A stretch of DNA of 5,333 nucleotides, taken from Clostridia bacterium. Lineage in GTDB: Bacteria; Bacillota; Clostridia; Oscillospirales; CAG-272. Under the pieces are notes generated by a model. The model made no database searches. It saw only the letters and a program-made list of their open reading frames with translations, and was not told where the DNA came from. Made by a program: the position numbers and the translations under genes. How positions within the stretch are numbered: the first letter of the stretch is position 1; each line of letters begins with the position of its first letter. The stretch covers positions 1 through 5,333 of the forward strand of contig JAGBTR010000095.1 in the NCBI GenBank assembly GCA_017631215.1, given 5' to 3'. Below, one piece after another: positions 1 through 5,333 of the stretch.

Positions 1-293
1 GGCTCGGCGGGAGTCTCAGGCTCTGCAGGCGTCTCGGGCTCTGCGGGAGTCTCGGGCTCTGCAGGAGTCTCGGGCTCTGCGGGAGTCTCAGGCTCTGCGG
101 GAGTCTCGGGCTCTGCGGGAGTCTCAGGCTCGGCGGGAGTCTCGGGCTCGGCAGGCGTCTCGGGCTCTGCGGGAGTCTCGGGCTCTGCGGGCGTTTCAGG
201 CTCGTCGGGCGTGTCGGGGGTATCGGGCTTGCAGGCGACGAGCATCATCGTGATCATGAGCATCGCCAGCACAAGGCAAAGAATCTTTTTCAT
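1..293 (-). CDS. Lipoprotein with PETPAE-repeat stalk (3' end outside window)
   Basis: The frame starts at the ATG at 293-291, behind a good ribosome binding site and a consensus promoter, and is open to the window edge (97 codons visible). The product begins MKKILCLVLAMLMITMMLVAC. This has a basic n-region, a hydrophobic core and a lipobox LVAC with Cys21 as the predicted lipidation site, so the mature protein should be anchored outside the membrane. A short KPDTPDTPDE spacer (residues 22-31) leads into eleven perfect PETPAE hexapeptides (residues 32-97), still running at the edge. Pro at every third position with regular Glu suggests an extended, acidic stalk that lifts a distal domain from the membrane or through the wall. 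That domain is not visible, so the function is unknown: a solute-binding protein, an adhesin or a repeat-only surface protein would all fit. Confidence 0.92.
   Translation of the reverse strand, partial: MKKILCLVLAMLMITMMLVACKPDTPDTPDEPETPAEPETPAEPETPAEPETPAEPETPAEPETPAEPETPAEPETPAEPETPAEPETPAEPETPAE
3..200 (-). repeat. 18-bp tandem repeat array, 11 complete units, coding (PETPAE)n
   Basis: Eleven head-to-tail 18-bp units cover 3-200, and bases 1-2 are consistent with a twelfth starting. The units differ at only five of the 18 positions, all third codon positions (Ala GCA/GCC, Pro CCC/CCT at two sites, Thr ACT/ACG, Glu GAG/GAA), so the encoded hexapeptide is identical in every unit. There is no spacer sequence. 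Such arrays commonly change copy number by slippage or recombination. Confidence 0.97.
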
Positions 294-298
294 AATTG

Positions 299-305
299 CA
301 CCTCA
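299..305 (-). promoter_or_regulatory. Ribosome binding site of the lipoprotein gene
   Basis: TGAGGTG on the minus strand (305-299) matches the anti-Shine-Dalgarno well and sits five bases before the ATG at 293-291. It fixes the start codon of the lipoprotein. Confidence 0.9.
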
Positions 306-325
306 TAAAAATAATTGGTAAAGTC

Positions 326-354
326 ATTATAGCACTTCGGGCGTTTCTTGTCAA
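326..354 (-). promoter_or_regulatory. Consensus sigma-A promoter for the lipoprotein gene
   Basis: Read on the minus strand, the -35 hexamer TTGACA (354-349) and the -10 hexamer TATAAT (331-326) are both perfect matches to the vegetative consensus, with an exact 17-base spacer. A TG one base before the -10 (TGCTATAAT) makes it an extended -10 as well. The A/T tract at 363-372, about 8 bases upstream of the -35, could act as an UP element. The predicted transcription start is near 319 (an A), giving a leader of about 26 bases. It follows the upstream terminator, so the lipoprotein gene appears to be a separate, strongly transcribed unit. Confidence 0.93.
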
Positions 355-421
355 CGCGCGCCAAATTTTTTTGGTGTCCTTCACAAAAACGGCAATTGCT
401 TTTTGGCGCTTTTGACCAACG

Positions 422-453
422 AAAAAAGGAGCGCGACCGAGGTCGCGCTCCTT
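422..453 (-). terminator. Intrinsic terminator of the large beta-helix gene
   Basis: The arms GGAGCGCGACC and GGTCGCGCTCC (451-441 and 438-428) can form a 10-bp GC-rich stem with a four-base loop. On the minus strand the stem is followed directly by six T (427-422). It starts about 10 bases after the TAA stop at 461-463. The plus-strand side has no comparable T-run after the stem, so termination looks directed at the minus strand only. Confidence 0.95.
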
Positions 454-460
454 GGGAATC

Positions 461-3400
461 TTATTTTGTCATCGTGAAGTAGACGTCATCGAAATACATC
501 GACGAGCTTGCGACGTTCCCCGTGCGAATGGTGAACAGACGCAGGTAGTTGACCGACGACAGATCGGTGACACCCGTCGAGGGGCTGCAACGGTCGGTCG
601 AGATGGGCAGCCAGACCTCGTTCCAGCCATCCTGCTTGAGATGGTCGAGAACGCTCCAGCTCATCTCGTCCACGTCGCTGACACCGCTCGAGGTCAGCTC
701 GATGTTACCGCTCTTGATGGTCGCGTGGTCGGTGACGTACACCCACATATGCAGGTAACCGCCCTCGTATGCCGTGATATCCAGCGGCAGGAAGGAGTAG
801 ATCAGACGCACCTGGAAGTCGGACGAATGGATCGAGGAGGAGCCCTCCTTGACCTGATCCTGCGACACCTTGTAGCCCTTGGAGGTGTGGTCGTACATAC
901 CGACGGGGATGGACTCGCCGTCAAACAGCACGTGCTTGCCCTCGTTTGCCTTGGTGCCAAGGGCATTGGGAGCGAGGTAGATATCGTCAAAGTAGAGCAC
1001 AGCGCCGTCCGCCTGGTTGGTATAGATGCGGATGAAGTTGACGCGGCTCAGATCGGGCGCGTTGCCCGAAGCGCAGTAGGGCGTTTGCAGGCAGATGGGC
1101 AGCCAGACCTCATTCCAGCCCTCGTTGCGGATGTAATTCTTGATCTGCCAGCTCATCTCCTGCGAATCGGCGTGACCGCTCGAGGTCAGCTCGATGCTGC
1201 CGGAGGACAGCCGATCAAAGCCCTTGACGTAGACCGACAGATGCAGGAAGCCGCCCTCGTAGCCCGCGGCGTCGACGGGGTCAAACTGATAGGTCAGACG
1301 GACCTGCTCGCCGCCCTTGTAGGAGCCGCTGCCGCCCTTGATGTAGGTCGCATCCTTGTTCAGCGTTGCGATATTCAGACCGCTGATCGTTGCCGTCTCG
1401 CCATCGAGCAGCATCAGCGCACCCTCGGCCTTGGGCGCTTCGGGAAGCACGGGCGTCTCGGGCACCTCTACCTCGGGAGGATTCTTGATCTCCTCGGGCA
1501 CATCGGCCTTGTCGACGAAGCGGATGTCATCAATGTACACCGGCACGACGTCCATATGACCCGCCTTTTGCTGAATGTAGATGCGGAGGTAGTTGAAGCG
1601 CGTGGGATCCAGCTCACCGCCCGTAGATGCGGCGGGCGCATCCATCGGCAGCCAGACCTCGTTCCAGCCGTTCTTGGTCAGATAGTTCTTGACGTTCCAG
1701 CTGTTCTCCTCTACGTCACACGTGCCGCCCGAGCAAAGCTCGATCTGACCGCCGCCCGAGAGCAGGCTGATGTCCTCGACGTAGATCCACAGATGCAGGT
1801 AGTCGTCCATATAAGCGGAGATATCGGTCTCGGGGATCGCATACTGCAATCTGACCGTATTCTGCAAGGACTTGAAGGACTTCTTGCCCTCCTTGATGTA
1901 AGCGGCCTTCTTGTTGATCTCGACCGCAGTCGCGCCCGTCGTCTTCTCGCAGGCGTTCAGAACGGGAAGCTGGAAGAGGCGGTAAGCCGAGCCGACCGTA
2001 TCGGTATTGGTCTCGTCGTAGAGCGAGCCGTCCTTGATGTTGCAGATGTAAACGTCGTCAATATAGAAGGTCGGCTTGCCGATGCCGTGCGAGGCATAGA
2101 TACGCATATAGTTGATGAAGGAGGGATCGTACTTGGGGTTGGCCGACGTTGCCGTGCTGCCCGAGCCCAGCGGGATCCACAGCTCGTTCCAGCCGCTCTC
2201 GACCAGATACGAGGTCAGCGACCACGTCTTCTCGCCCTTATCGTAGTCACCGCCCGAGCAAAGCTCGATCTGGGAGTTCGTTCCAAGGTTGCCGATGTCG
2301 TCGATGTACAGCCACATATGCAGATAGCCGTCCTCGTTGAAGTCGGTGATATCCGTTGCAGAGAACTTGATCTCAAAGAAGGGCAGGCTCGCGGGCGTCA
2401 CCTTGAAGGACTTGTTGCCCTCCTTGACAAACTCGGGCTTGGTGTTCAGCTCGACCTGACCCTTAACCAGCGGACCGATCTGGTCGAGCGTCTCGCAGTT
2501 CTCGATCATCACGCGCATCGGGTCATCGTTCGCGCCTGCGGTGGGCTTGTTATAGTCCTCGACCGTCGTCGGCTCGATGATCTCCGAGGTGCTGTCGTAG
2601 GGCAGAAGCTGGCAGATATAGATATCGTCAACGTAGAACTGCGCGCGCTCGGGCAAGCTGTTATAGTTGACGCTGAAGGACAGATACTGCAGCGAGGAGA
2701 GATCCATCTCGCCCCTGCCGTTCCAGCCCGAGTCGAGCGGCAGCCACAGCTCGGTCCAGCCGCTTGCCGTGTTCAGGTAGGAGGGAGGCAGCCAGGTGTA
2801 GGTGTAGCCGACACCGTTGGGCGTGTTCGCCAGCGTGATGTTGTTGGCACCGCCCCAGGTGAGGTTGATGGTCTCATCCACGTACACCCACATATGCAAA
2901 TAGATATTCTCCGTGCCCAGGTCGCCGGCATCGACGGGATCGAAGGTCGCCTTGAAGACGGTCGCGCCCTCGTCGGCCTTTCCCGCGCCGATATTGCTCT
3001 GCTTGAGCGAGCCAGAGCCCTGCTTGATGTAGGCGGGATCGGTGTTGAGCGTCGCGCCCGTGACACCGTTGATGCTGTCGCAATCGAGCAGCTCGATCTC
3101 GTCGATCACCTCGCCGAGTGCGTTCTCAGGCACGCCCGAGGACGAGCGGTAGGTGGGCTCGAAGCTGTTCTTGCTGATAACGCGGTTGTACAGCGTCAGC
3201 GACGAGGTCTCGTCACAGTAGTGCGACAGACCGCTGGTACGCAGCGGGTTGAAGGCCACGACGTCGCTTCCGTTCTCCACGTGGAACATCGACTCAAGGC
3301 TCTGCCAGTCGGAGGTCACGTTGTAGCAGACGACGGACGAGTTATTCGTGCGCAGAATGCGGTGACAGCCGTACATAAAGACGTTGTTCATCACCTCGTT

Positions 3401-5333
3401 CTCGGCGTCGGTCAGAACGACCGTGTCGCAGTAGGAGCGAAGCACGCGGTCGCGGATGATGGAGAAGCGGTAGTCGCTGATCTCCTTGCTGTGGATCTGC
3501 CAGTTCTCGTCGTTGTAATAATCCGCATCGAAATGGCCGTTGATGTAGAAGGGATGGCGCATCGTGAAGGTCTGGTTGCACAGCACCGACTCGATGTGTC
3601 CGTTCTTACCGCCCGCGCGGATGAAGTTGTTGAAGGTACAGCCGAAGGTCTGCTTGATCAGATGGTTGTCGCAGCCCGTAAAGTCGATACCGACGAACGC
3701 GCCCGAAATGACCATATTCATCGCATAGACGTTCGCGCCCTTGCCGCGGATCGCGACGCAGGTATCGATCACGCTCTCCTGCTGCTCAAGATATACAAGC
3801 GCGGTCGAGGCATCGTAGGTGGAGTAGAAGATGCGGATGCCCTGAATGCCCGAGGACTCCTCGAGCGTGATGAGGTCGCCGTTGGGGACGTTGGCGATAA
3901 AGACGGTACCGGGGACGAGCGCATTCGTCTCGGAGCGGTCGCGGACGGCGATCTCCATCGCGCCGCGCAGCTCAACGCCGGTGGGGACGTTCAGCGGCGT
4001 GTACAGGCTGTAAATGCCGGCGGGAACGTAGACGATACCGCCCGTCGTGCCTGCCACGTCCAGCGCCATCTGAATGGCGGGAGCGGCGTCCTCCTTCAAG
4101 CCGTCCATATCTGCGACCTCGGCCACGTAGAGGATGGACTTGGGACGGATGTAGCTGCCGTACTCGGGATCGTACTTGGCCAGGTCGTCGGTGTTGTCGA
4201 GCATAATGCGAGCGCCGTCGATACACTCGATGCCACCCTTGCCCGTCATCTCGACGTCGGCCAGCTTGAGCGTGCCGCCCTTGGCATAGCTGACCACGCC
4301 GTAAACGTCGGCCTCGATGGTCGCGTTGGCGATGGTCGCGCCCTGCCCTGCCAGACCCTCGGCCACGACACCGTAGACACAATCGGAGATGTCCACACCG
4401 TAGAAGATGCCCCAGAAGCCGCCCGTAAACAGCATAGCGGTGTGGTAGCCCTTGATGGTGATGTCGGTGTACTGGTTGAGGTCAAGCGAGAAGAACTCCA
4501 TCGCGACGGCGTTCTCGCGGCACCACGTACGCAGTGCGGCGGGATCGGAGCAGGCGTAGTCGCCCGTCGCCGTTGCCCAGTAATCGGTCGAGATACGGAG
4601 GTCGACGGTATAGCCGATCTCGCGCGACTCGCTGGCCTTATAGCCCTGCGACAGCGCCGTCATACGGACGTTCTCGATCTGGAGCAGCTCGTGCGACGTG
4701 CCGAGCAGACACGAGCCGATGCCGCGGTAGGAGTTGATGAAGGTCAGGTCTCTCAGCATACACATACGCATATCACCGTAAACGGTGTAGTCGTAGGGCT
4801 GAACGTTGCGGATATCCTGATTGGGATAATAGAAGGTCAGACCGATCAGACCGCTGTTGCACGAGCCGTTGTTCATCATCAGGAACAGCGAGCGCGTGCC
4901 GTACTCGGTCAGCTCGTCCTCGGTCAGCGCGGGAATGTCTGCGAGGATGACCGTGCCGTACTCGGGCTTGCTCGTCAGGTCGGGATCCTGCCAGTCGCCC
5001 TGCAGCACGACGCCCGCGGGGACCTCGATGGTGGTCGTCACGCGATAGCGACCGACGGGCAGAAAGACGGTGCCGCCCTTTTTGTCGGCAGCCGCGTCGT
5101 CGAGTGCCTGCTGGATACCGGCGGTGCTATCCTCAACGCCCGTGGGGTCAACGCCGTACGCCTCGGGCGTGACGACGATATCGGCGATGATGACCTGCTC
5201 GGTCACGTAAACAGTCTCGATGAGATAGGGACCGTCCTCGTAGTCCGAGGCGATCTCATACGCGGCACGCTGCTTTTGCGCGGTGGGAATATAAAGTCCC
5301 GTCTGCGTACCCGTATAGTCGTCGGGCACGATA
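461..5333 (-). CDS. Large modular beta-helix protein with five C-terminal CBM-like domains (5' end outside window)
   Basis: Probably a secreted or surface protein that binds or cleaves polysaccharide; the substrate is unknown. Residues are numbered from the GTG at 5329. That GTG is probably not the real start: the frame stays open to the window edge and no signal peptide follows it. Residues 53-395 form a beta-helix with a pectate-lyase-3 type cap (GVDPTG, then GIQQALD, GGTVFLPVGRY, EVPAGVVLQG). Residues 402-735 form a second helix with its own cap (AIQMALD, GGIVYVPAGIY, NVPTGVELRG). Residues 744-1620 hold five beta-sandwich repeats sharing YLHMWVYV, IEL.S.G, GWNEVWLP, NYLRIY and YFDDVY. Paired helices occur in GH55 exo-beta-1,3-glucanases and in phage tailspikes, but I cannot identify catalytic residues. 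No LPXTG, SLH or dockerin is seen at the C-terminus, which ends shortly after the last FDDVY strand. The stop is TAA at 463-461, followed by a terminator. The existence of the gene is near certain; an enzymatic role is inference. Confidence 0.95.
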   Translation of the reverse strand, partial: IVPDDYTGTQTGLYIPTAQKQRAAYEIASDYEDGPYLIETVYVTEQVIIADIVVTPEAYGVDPTGVEDSTAGIQQALDDAAADKKGGTVFLPVGRYRVTTTIEVPAGVVLQGDWQDPDLTSKPEYGTVILADIPALTEDELTEYGTRSLFLMMNNGSCNSGLIGLTFYYPNQDIRNVQPYDYTVYGDMRMCMLRDLTFINSYRGIGSCLLGTSHELLQIENVRMTALSQGYKASESREIGYTVDLRISTDYWATATGDYACSDPAALRTWCRENAVAMEFFSLDLNQYTDITIKGYHTAMLFTGGFWGIFYGVDISDCVYGVVAEGLAGQGATIANATIEADVYGVVSYAKGGTLKLADVEMTGKGGIECIDGARIMLDNTDDLAKYDPEYGSYIRPKSILYVAEVADMDGLKEDAAPAIQMALDVAGTTGGIVYVPAGIYSLYTPLNVPTGVELRGAMEIAVRDRSETNALVPGTVFIANVPNGDLITLEESSGIQGIRIFYSTYDASTALVYLEQQESVIDTCVAIRGKGANVYAMNMVISGAFVGIDFTGCDNHLIKQTFGCTFNNFIRAGGKNGHIESVLCNQTFTMRHPFYINGHFDADYYNDENWQIHSKEISDYRFSIIRDRVLRSYCDTVVLTDAENEVMNNVFMYGCHRILRTNNSSVVCYNVTSDWQSLESMFHVENGSDVVAFNPLRTSGLSHYCDETSSLTLYNRVISKNSFEPTYRSSSGVPENALGEVIDEIELLDCDSINGVTGATLNTDPAYIKQGSGSLKQSNIGAGKADEGATVFKATFDPVDAGDLGTENIYLHMWVYVDETINLTWGGANNITLANTPNGVGYTYTWLPPSYLNTASGWTELWLPLDSGWNGRGEMDLSSLQYLSFSVNYNSLPERAQFYVDDIYICQLLPYDSTSEIIEPTTVEDYNKPTAGANDDPMRVMIENCETLDQIGPLVKGQVELNTKPEFVKEGNKSFKVTPASLPFFEIKFSATDITDFNEDGYLHMWLYIDDIGNLGTNSQIELCSGGDYDKGEKTWSLTSYLVESGWNELWIPLGSGSTATSANPKYDPSFINYMRIYASHGIGKPTFYIDDVYICNIKDGSLYDETNTDTVGSAYRLFQLPVLNACEKTTGATAVEINKKAAYIKEGKKSFKSLQNTVRLQYAIPETDISAYMDDYLHLWIYVEDISLLSGGGQIELCSGGTCDVEENSWNVKNYLTKNGWNEVWLPMDAPAASTGGELDPTRFNYLRIYIQQKAGHMDVVPVYIDDIRFVDKADVPEEIKNPPEVEVPETPVLPEAPKAEGALMLLDGETATISGLNIATLNKDATYIKGGSGSYKGGEQVRLTYQFDPVDAAGYEGGFLHLSVYVKGFDRLSSGSIELTSSGHADSQEMSWQIKNYIRNEGWNEVWLPICLQTPYCASGNAPDLSRVNFIRIYTNQADGAVLYFDDIYLAPNALGTKANEGKHVLFDGESIPVGMYDHTSKGYKVSQDQVKEGSSSIHSSDFQVRLIYSFLPLDITAYEGGYLHMWVYVTDHATIKSGNIELTSSGVSDVDEMSWSVLDHLKQDGWNEVWLPISTDRCSPSTGVTDLSSVNYLRLFTIRTGNVASSSMYFDDVYFTMTK
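683..704 (-). repeat. 22-bp exact direct repeat, copy in R5 (partner 1175-1196)
   Basis: The bases at 683-704 and 1175-1196 are identical over 22 positions and differ at both flanking bases. They code the IELTSSG strand of R5 and R4. A second near-identical block, 601-619 against 1093-1111, lies in the GWNEVWLPI coding region of the same two repeats. Confidence 0.8.
1421..1501 (-). other. Pro/Glu/Val-rich interdomain linker
   Basis: This codes residues 1277-1303, with the pattern VPEEIKNPPEVEVPETPVLPEAPKAEG. The low-complexity, Pro- and Glu-rich composition is typical of an extended extracellular linker. It sits between repeats R3 and R4. It is the only clear PE-type linker in the protein, and it includes a PETP motif like that of the neighbouring lipoprotein stalk. 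Confidence 0.75.
1725..1747 (-). repeat. 23-bp exact direct repeat, copy in R3 (partner 2250-2272)
   Basis: The bases at 1725-1747 and 2250-2272 are identical over 23 positions and differ on both flanks. They code the IELCSGG strand of repeats R3 and R2. Silent positions are also identical although the surrounding domains have diverged, which suggests a fairly recent shared origin or local gene conversion. Confidence 0.8.
3125..4126 (-). other. Protein domain: second beta-helix module
   Basis: This stretch codes residues 402-735. It repeats the order of the first module: AIQMALD at 418-424, GGIVYVPAGIY at 430-440, NVPTGVELRG at 447-456, GTVFIANVP at 474-482 and SGIQGIRIFY at 493-502. The DPTG-type turn before the cap helix is degenerate here (ADMDGLKEDAAP). 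The rungs that follow are rich in Asn, Cys and aromatic residues, with eight cysteines. The ordered match of five motif blocks supports an internal duplication or a family with two built-in helices. The C-terminal boundary before the first beta-sandwich repeat is approximate. Confidence 0.75.
4145..5173 (-). other. Protein domain: first beta-helix module (pectate-lyase-3 type cap)
   Basis: This stretch codes residues 53-395 of the large protein. The N-terminal cap carries YGVDPTG at 59-65, GIQQALD at 71-77, GGTVFLPVGRY at 85-95 and EVPAGVVLQG at 102-111, which is the classic entry signature of pectate-lyase-3 family beta-helices. GTVILADIP follows at 125-133 and SGLIGLTF at 159-166. After that come short Gly/Asn-punctuated hydrophobic rungs (for example GIFYGVDISDCVYGVVAEGL and ATIANATIEADVYGVVSYA) typical of a parallel beta-helix. 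The end boundary is approximate. Seven cysteines lie in this module. Confidence 0.8.

Larger units (their letters stand above)
464..3100 (-). repeat. Five diverged tandem CBM/galactose-binding-like domains within the large CDS
   Basis: Five coding repeats lie at about 3100-2609 (R1, residues 744-907), 2518-2036 (R2, 938-1098), 1969-1511 (R3, 1121-1273), 1420-971 (R4, 1304-1453) and 937-470 (R5, 1465-1620). Each runs in the same order: an acidic N-terminal strand (LLDCD, IENCE, LNACE, LLDGE, LFDGE), YIK.G..S.K, DI..Y...YLH.W.YV, IEL, GW.E.W.P, a hydrophobic strand near NYLRIY, and [YF][VIF]DD. In jelly-roll CBM families an N-terminal acidic residue and the C-terminal Asp often bind a structural calcium, so calcium binding is plausible here but not shown. 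R2 and R3 share IELCSGG, and R4 and R5 share IELTSSG. R1 is the most diverged. The family assignment rests on motif style only. Confidence 0.8.

Noticed and set aside
1..200. CRISPR-like array
   Set aside because: The 18-bp units are directly abutting with no spacers and read cleanly as (PETPAE)n in the lipoprotein frame.
1..321. Plus-strand open frame reading as a Gly/Ser-rich GSAGVS repeat protein, ending in TAA at 319-321
   Set aside because: It is the mirror of the lipoprotein array. The minus strand has a lipobox signal peptide, ribosome binding site and consensus promoter, while the plus frame runs straight through these signals.
196..384. Short minus-strand open frame starting MKDTKKIW
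   Set aside because: It starts upstream of and runs across the lipoprotein promoter and start in another frame, has no ribosome binding site that I can see, and ends in Arg/Ala-rich out-of-frame sequence.
392..399. GCAATTGC palindrome as an operator
   Set aside because: It is only eight bases long, lies well upstream of the promoter, and has no second copy, so chance is a sufficient explanation.
2773..4485. Several overlapping minus-strand frames of 68-136 codons inside the large gene
   Set aside because: They are rich in Arg, Ser and Pro as expected for shifted frames of GC-rich coding DNA, and they lie wholly inside a long gene with clear domain motifs.
549..5048. Short plus-strand frames opposite the large gene (for example 549-758, 1356-1559, 4534-4737)
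   Set aside because: They are antisense shadows with low-complexity composition and no recognisable domains or start signals.
5327..5329. GTG as the start codon of the large protein
   Set aside because: Only four upstream bases are visible, the frame is open through them, and no signal peptide follows, so it is more likely an internal Val codon.

Overview
The window holds two genes, both read on the minus strand and both cut by a window edge. The GC-rich coding sequence, the Gram-positive-style lipoprotein signal peptide, the strong AGGTG ribosome binding site, the textbook sigma-A promoter and the compact hairpin-plus-T terminator together suggest a GC-rich Clostridia-type (Bacillota) anaerobe, for example a gut or rumen Oscillospiraceae or Christensenellales relative. 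This lineage is an inference from style. No taxonomic marker is present.

Positions 5333 down to 461 are a single open frame for a very large modular protein. At least 1622 residues are visible and the N-terminus lies outside the window. From N to C it has two successive right-handed beta-helix modules, each opening with the pectate-lyase-3 type N-terminal signature, then five divergent copies of a roughly 150-165 residue beta-sandwich domain of carbohydrate-binding-module / galactose-binding type. A Pro/Glu-rich linker separates copies 3 and 4. It is most likely a secreted or surface polysaccharide-active or polysaccharide-binding protein. The substrate cannot be read from the sequence.

Positions 460 to 294 are a compact intergenic region. 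It holds a strong intrinsic terminator for the large gene, then an extended -10 sigma-A promoter with both hexamers matching consensus, then a ribosome binding site.

Positions 293 to 1 are the 5' part of a lipoprotein gene. It has a clear signal peptide and lipobox, then a Pro/Glu-rich stalk with eleven consecutive perfect PETPAE hexapeptides that still continues at the window edge. Its functional domain, if any, lies outside.

Both products look extracellular, so the region reads as part of a cell-surface or glycan-interaction locus. The terminator and new promoter between them argue for separate transcription rather than one operon. I see no RNA gene, CRISPR array, insertion sequence or clearly new multi-gene system.
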